DNA from: Treponema sp. | GTDB lineage: Bacteria; Spirochaetota; Spirochaetia; Treponematales; Breznakiellaceae | Direction: 5' to 3' | Assembly (NCBI GenBank): GCA_031276615.1 | Contig: JAISND010000256.1 | Span: 1 to 10,723 of the forward strand | DNA: 10,723 bases | In this document: positions 5,569-10,723 of the stretch, piece by piece | How positions within the stretch are numbered: the first letter of the stretch is position 1 | Layout: the number at the start of each line of letters is the position of its first letter | Position numbers and translations under genes: made by a program | Notes under the pieces: model-generated | Told to the model about the DNA's origin: nothing | The model's database searches: none | Seen by the model: only the letters and a program-made list of their open reading frames with translations

Positions 5569-8500
5569 TCAGGACTTGACCTCGATTTCTTCCCGTTCCC
5601 GAATCTCGAAGAGCTTCCGGTCGAGTTCCGCAAGTTTCATTTCCTGGAGCGCACGTTTGTATTCAACCGGAAGCACCTTGACGAATTTCTGCCGCTGCGT
5701 GTGCCAGTCAGCCAGAATGCCCCTGGCGTACTCCGATTCCGTCCAGTAGACGTGCTTCTTGATGCAGTCCTTGACAAAATTCTCGTCTTCCTCGTTGTCA
5801 AGGCCGGAAAGTTCAACCATCCCCTTGTTGAGGAAATATTCAAAGCTGCCGTTCACATCCAGCACATAGGCGATGCCGCCGGACATGCCCGCGGCGAAAT
5901 TCCTGCCCACCTGGCCGAGTACCACCAGGCGGCCGCCGGTCATGTACTCGGCGGCGTGATCCCCGGTTCCCTCCACAACGGCAAGGGCCCCCGAGTTTCG
6001 CACGCAGAAACGTTCGCCGGAAACGCCCGCCGCGTAAAGCTCGCCGGAAGTGGCGCCGTAAAGCACCGTGTTTCCCACGATGATGTTCTCGCTGGATTTG
6101 AAGGCCGACCCCGGCGGCGGCGCCACCGCGATGCGGCCGCCCGAAAGGCCCTTGCCCAGGTAGTCGTTGGTATCGCCCGCCAGACGGAAGGTTATTCCCC
6201 TGGCAAGGAAGGCGCCGAAGCTCTGCCCCGCGGAACCGGTAAAGTCGATGGTGATGAAATTTTCGGGAAGCCCCTGCCCGCCGAAGCGCCGGCTTACCTC
6301 CCAGGAAAGCATGGCGCCTACCGCCCGGTCGGTGTTCTTTACCGGCGACTTGAGCGCCGTGGGAGTTTTGTTGTCCAGCGAAGGAAGGCACTTTTCAATA
6401 AGCTGCCGGTCAAGGACATTGTCGATCCTGTGGATCTGGCTCTGCGTACAATAGGTGTCCCTGCCGCCGGGGATGTACGCGGGGCCCCCGGCGCGGCAGA
6501 GGATACGGGAAATGTCCAGCCCCGCGGCCTTCGCGGAAGCAAGGGAATTCCCCGCGCCGAAATTTTTCCGGGGGAGGAGCAGGTCGGCCCTGCCGACAAG
6601 ATCGTCGAAACGGCGGAAGCCCAGGGAGGCCATGATCTCCCGCACCTCCTGCGCGAGGAAGCGGAAAAAGTTGATCAGATGCGCGCTTTTGCCGGTGAAG
6701 CGCCTGCGCAGTTCCGGGTCCTGGGTGGCGACGCCCATAGGACAGGTGTTTTCGTGACACTTGCGCATCATGACGCAGCCCAGCACGATAAGGGTCGAAG
6801 TACCGAAACCGAATTCCTCGGCGCCCAGCATGCCGGCGATTACAATGTCCCGGCCGGTTTTGAGCTGGCCGTCGGTCTGCAGCCGCACCCTGCCCCGCAG
6901 GCCGTTGCGCACCAGCACCTGGTGGGTTTCGGAAAGCCCCAGTTCCCAGGGGATTCCCGTATGGCGTATGCTTGACTGCGGGCTTGCCCCCGTACCGCCG
7001 TCGTACCCGGAGATAAGGATATTGTCCGCGTGGGCCTTGGCCACCCCCGCGGCGACGGTTCCGACGCCGGTTTCGGCAACCAGTTTTACGCTGATCCGCG
7101 CTTCGGGGTTGGCGTTCTTCAGATCGAAGATCAATTCCGCCAGATCTTCTATCGAATAGATATCATGATGGGGAGGCGGACTGATGAGGGTAACGCCCGG
7201 TGTCGAATAACGGGTTTTGGCTATCTGAACGTCAACCTTATGCCCCGGAAGCTGGCCGCCCTCGCCGGGCTTGGCGCCCTGGGCTATCTTGATCTGAAGC
7301 TCGATAGCGTTGGCAAGGTAGTCGCTGGTCACGCCGAAACGGCCCGAGGCGACCTGCTTGATCGCGCTCCTTGTCCATGTTCCGTCGGGCCGCACCGCGA
7401 AGCGCTCCGGATTTTCGCCGCCCTCGCCCGAATTTGATCTTCCCCTGATCGAATTCATCGCGACGGCAATGGCTTCGTGGGCCTCCCTGGAAATCGATCC
7501 AAAGGACATTGCCCCGGTGGTAAAACGTTTCATAATCGCCTCGACGCTTTCCACCTCTTCGACGGGAACGGCCGCGGCGGGGGAGTCCTTTACCGAGCCG
7601 GGAACCGCAAAGTCCAGCAGGCCCCGTATCACATGGGGGCTGCGGTTGATTGTATCGGCCAGCCCGCTGAACTGCCTGAATTTCGCGTAATCGCCGGTTC
7701 TGGCGGCCCACTGGAGCAGGTGAATCGTATCCGGGTTCCAGGCGTGCCGTTCGCCGTTCTTCCGCCAGCGGTACTGCCCGTCTCCGTAAAGGAGGTAATC
7801 CGCGGGATCCGCCGGTTCCCCGGATTTTTCCCAGGCTTCCAGCGCGGCGCAATAATGCCCCAGGGCCTCCCTCTCAAGCTCCGGAAAGCCCGCGCCGGCT
7901 ATCCTGCTTACGGTTCCCCGGAAGCACTTTTCGATAACCGCGTCTCCCAGTCCCACCGCCTCGAAGATCTGGGCGCCCCGGTAGGAACGCAGGGTACTGG
8001 TTCCCATCTTGGACATTACCTTGAGCATGGCCTTGTTGATGCCCCTGATGTAGTTCTTTTCCGCGCGGGCATAGCCATCAAGCCTTGAACCGTCAAAGCC
8101 GCGGCAGATTCCCGCGATGGAAGCCAGGGCGCCGTAGGGAAGAACCAGATCCGCGCCGTAGCCGAAGAGCAGGGCAAAGTGCATGATCTCCCTGGGTTCC
8201 GCGGTTTCCGCGATTATCGAAGCCTTCATGCGCAGACCCTGCCGTATGAGGCCGTGATGCACGGCGCCCGCGGCAAGGAGGCTCGGTACGGGGCAGCGCC
8301 CCGCCGAAGGATCAAGGGCCTTCCTGTCGGAAAGAACCAGCAGGGAGACGCCCTCGTCGACCGCGCGGCAGGCCCCGGCAACCAGGCTGTCCAGCGCCGC
8401 TTCCAGGGCGCAGTCTTTCCCGCCCGCCGTTCCCTGCCCGCGGCTTCCTTCAAAGGTGGCGTCCAGCGTGGCGGTCCTGAAAAAACCGGGGTCTATCGCA

Positions 8501-10362
8501 AGCAGGGCGCGGAGATCTTCCGGAGTGATGATCGGACACAGAACCTTGATCCGCCGGCAGTGCGCTTCGGTTTCGGCAAGCAGATTCCGCTGGGGGCCCA
8601 CAAAGCTGGTCAGGGTCATTACCAGGTCCTCGCGGATGGAATCAATCGGCGGATTGGTCACCTGGGCAAAGGACTGTTTGAAATAGGCAAAGACCCTCTG
8701 GTTTTTTTCGGAGAATACCGCCAGGGGGGTATCGGTTCCCATAGAGCTGGACGGCTCTCCGCCGCCTTCCGCCATCGGCAGAAGCAGGCGCTCCCGGTCT
8801 TCGCGGGTGTAGCCGAAGGCGCGTTCCATGAAGAGCAGCGCCCGGTCATCGTGAAACAGCGGTTCCGCTGAAAAGACGCCGCCGGGCCGCGTGTCCGCCG
8901 AAGCGCCTGAATCCGCAGGGGCAGTCCCGGCGTTTCCCGCCGAAGCCTGCTTCAGGGTCACTACGTTATTCCGCACCCAGTCCTGATAGGGCCTGTGCAG
9001 GGATACGCGCTGCTTCACTTCGGAGTCGGGGATGATCCTCCCTTCGGCCATATCCACAAGGAGCAGCTTCCCCGGCAGTAGCCGGCCCTTGTACACAAGT
9101 TCCCCGGGCCGGAAGTCCTGAACCCCGGTTTCGGAAGCCATAACGATAAGATCGTCCCGGGTAATGCTGTAACGGGAAGGCCGCAGCCCGTTCCGGTCAA
9201 GGGTGCCGCCGACATAGCGGCCGTCGCAGAAAACCATGGACGCGGGCCCGTCCCAGGGTTCCATGACGCAGGCGTGGTATTCATAGAAGGCCTTGAGTTC
9301 TTCGGGAATGGGGTTTTTGTCGTTCCATGCTTCGGGGATCAGCATCATCAGCGCCTGGGGAAGACTCCTGCCGGACATGACGAGGAGTTCCAGGGCGTTG
9401 TCAAAGCTTGCCGAATCGCTTTTTTCCGGTTCCAGAACCGGAAGAATTTCCTCAAGCGTGCCGGCGCCGAATTCGCCGAAACGCGGATGGGAGAAAAGGG
9501 CCTCCCGGGCGGCCATCCAGAAACGGTTTCCCCTGATGGTGTTTATCTCTCCGTTATGTGCAATCATGCGGAAGGGCTGGGCAAGGGGCCAATTGGGAAA
9601 AGTATTGGTGGAAAAACGGGAGTGCACCAGGGCAACCGCGGTGGAAACCAGTTCATCGCTCAGCTCCGGAAAGTATTCCCTGAGCTGGGATGACATCATC
9701 ATGCCCTTGTATACGATGATCCGCGAGGAAAGGGAAGGTACATAGGCTTCGATACCCCGGGAACGCAGGGACTTCTCGAGCCGCTTTCTGAAAACGTAGA
9801 GCCGGAAGTCCAGATCCGGTACGCCGCTGTCCGCCGCGCCCCCGGAGACCGCGCCGGGGGACTGTGCCGGAACCAGTACCAGTTGTTTTATCGCCGGTTC
9901 CGCCGCGCGGGCAATAAGCCCCACGACGCCGCTCTGAACCGGCACATCCCGAAAGGCCAGCGCCCTGAGGCCCGTCCTCGACGCGCACTCATCGATGTCC
10001 GCAAGGATCCGCTCCGTGCGCTCCGCCGAGTCCTTCTCTCCGGCACCGGGGAAAAAGACAAGCCCCGTCCCGTACTGCCCCGCTTCCGGCAGATTCGGAA
10101 TGTGCTTCCGGTAAAATTCATGGGGAATATGCAGGAGAACGCCGGAGCCGTCCCCTGTTTTGTTGTCCGCGCTTTCCGCGCCGCGGTGCTCCATCCGCTC
10201 AAGAACCTCGAGGCCCCGAGTCAGAATCGAGTGGGAACGGCGTCCCTTGATATCCGCTACAAAGCCAATTCCGCAGGAATCATGTTCATCTTCAGCCCGG
10301 TACATGGGAAAGTCCCGAATGTCGGGGCCGCGCTGGTCAGCCTCTCCTTCACTATGGCCCAT
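5569..10362 (-). CDS. gltB: Glutamate synthase (NADPH) large (alpha) subunit
   Basis: This 1597-residue enzyme hydrolyses glutamine, channels the ammonia, and reductively aminates 2-oxoglutarate on FMN to yield two glutamates. The class II amidotransferase domain starts at Cys30 (DSCGIGFVADIKG), the expected N-terminal nucleophile after propeptide removal. It continues with HSRFSTNTFPNWPLAQPFR, AHNGEINTIRGN and GTLDRNGLRPSRY (~380-395). The FMN synthase domain (~930-1250) shows SNSGEGGENPERF, GGQLPGHKV and ISGYDGGTGASP. The 3Fe-4S cysteines are 1196, 1202 and 1207 in CVMMRKCHENTC, with the family's C-x5-C-x4-C spacing. The glycine-rich GXGXG domain covers ~1355-1535. It is somewhat longer than the usual ~1500 residues because of Ala/Gly/Ser-rich loops near 165-179, 473-494 and 635-648. 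ATG at 10362 has GAGGAG just upstream. Met20 would leave a 10-residue propeptide but lacks a ribosome binding site. No active-site residue appears lost. Confidence 0.98.
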   Translation of the reverse strand: MGHSEGEADQRGPDIRDFPMYRAEDEHDSCGIGFVADIKGRRSHSILTRGLEVLERMEHRGAESADNKTGDGSGVLLHIPHEFYRKHIPNLPEAGQYGTGLVFFPGAGEKDSAERTERILADIDECASRTGLRALAFRDVPVQSGVVGLIARAAEPAIKQLVLVPAQSPGAVSGGAADSGVPDLDFRLYVFRKRLEKSLRSRGIEAYVPSLSSRIIVYKGMMMSSQLREYFPELSDELVSTAVALVHSRFSTNTFPNWPLAQPFRMIAHNGEINTIRGNRFWMAAREALFSHPRFGEFGAGTLEEILPVLEPEKSDSASFDNALELLVMSGRSLPQALMMLIPEAWNDKNPIPEELKAFYEYHACVMEPWDGPASMVFCDGRYVGGTLDRNGLRPSRYSITRDDLIVMASETGVQDFRPGELVYKGRLLPGKLLLVDMAEGRIIPDSEVKQRVSLHRPYQDWVRNNVVTLKQASAGNAGTAPADSGASADTRPGGVFSAEPLFHDDRALLFMERAFGYTREDRERLLLPMAEGGGEPSSSMGTDTPLAVFSEKNQRVFAYFKQSFAQVTNPPIDSIREDLVMTLTSFVGPQRNLLAETEAHCRRIKVLCPIITPEDLRALLAIDPGFFRTATLDATFEGSRGQGTAGGKDCALEAALDSLVAGACRAVDEGVSLLVLSDRKALDPSAGRCPVPSLLAAGAVHHGLIRQGLRMKASIIAETAEPREIMHFALLFGYGADLVLPYGALASIAGICRGFDGSRLDGYARAEKNYIRGINKAMLKVMSKMGTSTLRSYRGAQIFEAVGLGDAVIEKCFRGTVSRIAGAGFPELEREALGHYCAALEAWEKSGEPADPADYLLYGDGQYRWRKNGERHAWNPDTIHLLQWAARTGDYAKFRQFSGLADTINRSPHVIRGLLDFAVPGSVKDSPAAAVPVEEVESVEAIMKRFTTGAMSFGSISREAHEAIAVAMNSIRGRSNSGEGGENPERFAVRPDGTWTRSAIKQVASGRFGVTSDYLANAIELQIKIAQGAKPGEGGQLPGHKVDVQIAKTRYSTPGVTLISPPPHHDIYSIEDLAELIFDLKNANPEARISVKLVAETGVGTVAAGVAKAHADNILISGYDGGTGASPQSSIRHTGIPWELGLSETHQVLVRNGLRGRVRLQTDGQLKTGRDIVIAGMLGAEEFGFGTSTLIVLGCVMMRKCHENTCPMGVATQDPELRRRFTGKSAHLINFFRFLAQEVREIMASLGFRRFDDLVGRADLLLPRKNFGAGNSLASAKAAGLDISRILCRAGGPAYIPGGRDTYCTQSQIHRIDNVLDRQLIEKCLPSLDNKTPTALKSPVKNTDRAVGAMLSWEVSRRFGGQGLPENFITIDFTGSAGQSFGAFLARGITFRLAGDTNDYLGKGLSGGRIAVAPPPGSAFKSSENIIVGNTVLYGATSGELYAAGVSGERFCVRNSGALAVVEGTGDHAAEYMTGGRLVVLGQVGRNFAAGMSGGIAYVLDVNGSFEYFLNKGMVELSGLDNEEDENFVKDCIKKHVYWTESEYARGILADWHTQRQKFVKVLPVEYKRALQEMKLAELDRKLFEIREREEIEVKS

Positions 10363-10401
10363 AATGGCTCCTCATCCCCTGAATTGCGGTTTTCAATCCT
10401 C

Positions 10402-10437
10402 GAGGCCCCCGCAAAACTTCGGTTCCGGAAGGGCCTC
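10402..10437 (-). promoter_or_regulatory. Stem-loop in the predicted gltB 5' leader
   Basis: GAGGCCC and GGGCCTC (10402-10408, 10431-10437) form a perfect 7-bp stem. The 22 bases between them can fold further through CCG/CGG and AAC/GTT pairs closing a four-base loop. It lies about 40 bases upstream of the gltB ATG, inside the predicted transcript. No T-run follows, so it is not an obvious attenuator terminator. I do not recognise a known riboswitch class. Confidence 0.4.
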
Positions 10438-10471
10438 CTGAATACAAAAACAGCCGGTTTTTTTTGGAAGT

Positions 10472-10501
10472 CTGTCTATAATGTGTCTGCATGATAGACA
10501 G
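10472..10501. promoter_or_regulatory. Inverted repeat at the gltB transcription start (candidate operator)
   Basis: CTGTCTAT (10472-10479) and ATAGACAG (10494-10501) are perfect complements 22 bp centre to centre, about two helical turns, separated by AATGTGTCTGCATG. The dyad begins at the transcription start predicted from the upstream promoter, a typical place for a repressor site. It could equally be a hairpin at the 5' end of the message. The binding protein is not identified. Confidence 0.45.
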
Positions 10502-10507
10502 TCTTTA

Positions 10508-10536
10508 TTTATACAGGAACAGGTCTTTTTATTCAA
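10508..10536 (-). promoter_or_regulatory. Predicted gltBD promoter
   Basis: On the minus strand TTGAAT (10531-10536) and TATAAA (10508-10513) are separated by exactly 17 bases; they match the consensus at 4 and 5 of 6 positions. Transcription would start near 10501, giving a leader of about 139 bases before the gltB ATG. This is the best sigma-70 candidate I found between the TPR gene and gltB. Confidence 0.55.
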
Positions 10537-10582
10537 TATAGAGGCTTTCCCAAAACTTCAGTCTTGGGACAGGCTCTATATT
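10535..10582. repeat. Long imperfect palindrome behind the TPR gene
   Basis: Two 22-base arms (10535-10556 and 10561-10582) pair at 19 of 22 positions around a TTCA loop. It starts 10 bases after the TPR stop, so it may end or protect that transcript, yet no T-run follows. Its length and outer AATATAGAG pairing also fit a dispersed palindromic intergenic element. It touches the -35 of the predicted gltB promoter. No second copy was noticed in this window. Confidence 0.5.
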
Positions 10583-10592
10583 ACGGAAAATA

Positions 10593-10723
10593 CTACGGCC
10601 GGGGCATTTCCCGCATGCGATCCGCGGCGGCAAAATCGGATTCGGCGCGGCTTGCGTCGCCCATCTTCCGCAGTATGCTGCCGCGGCTGGCGTAGGCGTC
10701 CGGGGAATCGGGCTGCAGCCTGA
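10593..10723 (-). CDS. TPR-repeat protein (C-terminal end; cut by window edge)
   Basis: Only the last ~43 codons are visible, ending in TAG at 10593-10595. They read LQPDSPDAYASRGSILRKMG, then DASRAESDFAAADRMREMPRP and stop. This fits one 34-residue tetratricopeptide repeat: Pro-x-x-x-x-Ala-Tyr at the start of helix A, Gly at position 8 of the repeat, and the Ala-containing helix B ending in the AADRM segment. TPRs mediate protein-protein contacts, so no specific function can be given. The gene lies upstream of gltB on the same strand but is separated by 230 bases with its own promoter signals, so it is probably a separate transcription unit. Confidence 0.75.
   Translation of the reverse strand, partial: RLQPDSPDAYASRGSILRKMGDASRAESDFAAADRMREMPRP

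Noticed and set aside
5701..6975. 424-codon open frame on the plus strand
   Set aside because: It lies wholly antisense to the FMN and GXGXG domains of gltB, whose conserved motifs are intact; GC-rich coding DNA often leaves the opposite strand open.
10477..10482. Perfect plus-strand TATAAT
   Set aside because: No acceptable -35 lies 16-18 bases upstream and no plus-strand gene follows; the bases are better explained by the dyad at 10472-10501.
1..10723. CRISPR array, tRNA/rRNA genes, insertion sequence, phage or toxin-antitoxin genes
   Set aside because: No regularly spaced repeats, cloverleaf-like sequences, transposase motifs or small paired ORFs with ribosome binding sites were seen on either strand.

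Overview
The window is ordinary chromosomal bacterial DNA, GC-rich by eye. Its coding sequences are tightly packed and their starts are mostly preceded by GGAG-type ribosome binding sites. The protein mix (a UroD-family protein beside an AraC regulator, a CcdA/TlpA pair, and a two-subunit bacterial glutamate synthase) reminds me of gut-associated spirochaetes of the Treponema group. That assignment rests on resemblance only and no marker gene here proves it.

Layout from left to right. The N-terminal part of a HAD-superfamily hydrolase runs off the left edge (minus strand). It is divergent from an AraC-type regulator (395-1255, plus). The regulator converges, across a 14-bp perfect hairpin, on a UroD-family protein (1313-2425, minus). 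That gene is divergent from a two-gene plus-strand redox unit, ccdA-like (2520-3347) and a tlpA/resA-like thioredoxin (3401-3946). The redox unit converges on the large minus-strand gltB-gltD operon (5569-10362 and 3977-5476), which encodes both subunits of glutamate synthase. Upstream of gltB is a 230-bp intergenic region, followed by the C-terminal end of a TPR protein entering from the right edge (minus).

How the genes work together. GltB releases ammonia from glutamine and condenses it with 2-oxoglutarate on FMN, while GltD feeds in electrons from NADPH. CcdA should carry reducing equivalents across the membrane to the exported TlpA-like thioredoxin. The HAD, AraC and UroD-like genes look like part of a regulated carbon-use neighbourhood, but the substrate cannot be read from the sequence.

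I found no undescribed multi-gene system. The most interesting signals are regulatory: a 33-bp block repeated (28/33 identical) in the two divergent intergenic regions, where it carries extended -10 promoters; possible near-leaderless starts for ccdA and tlpA; an 8-bp dyad placed exactly at the predicted gltB transcription start; a folded gltB leader; and a long imperfect palindrome behind the TPR gene. No tRNA, rRNA, CRISPR array, insertion sequence or phage gene was seen.
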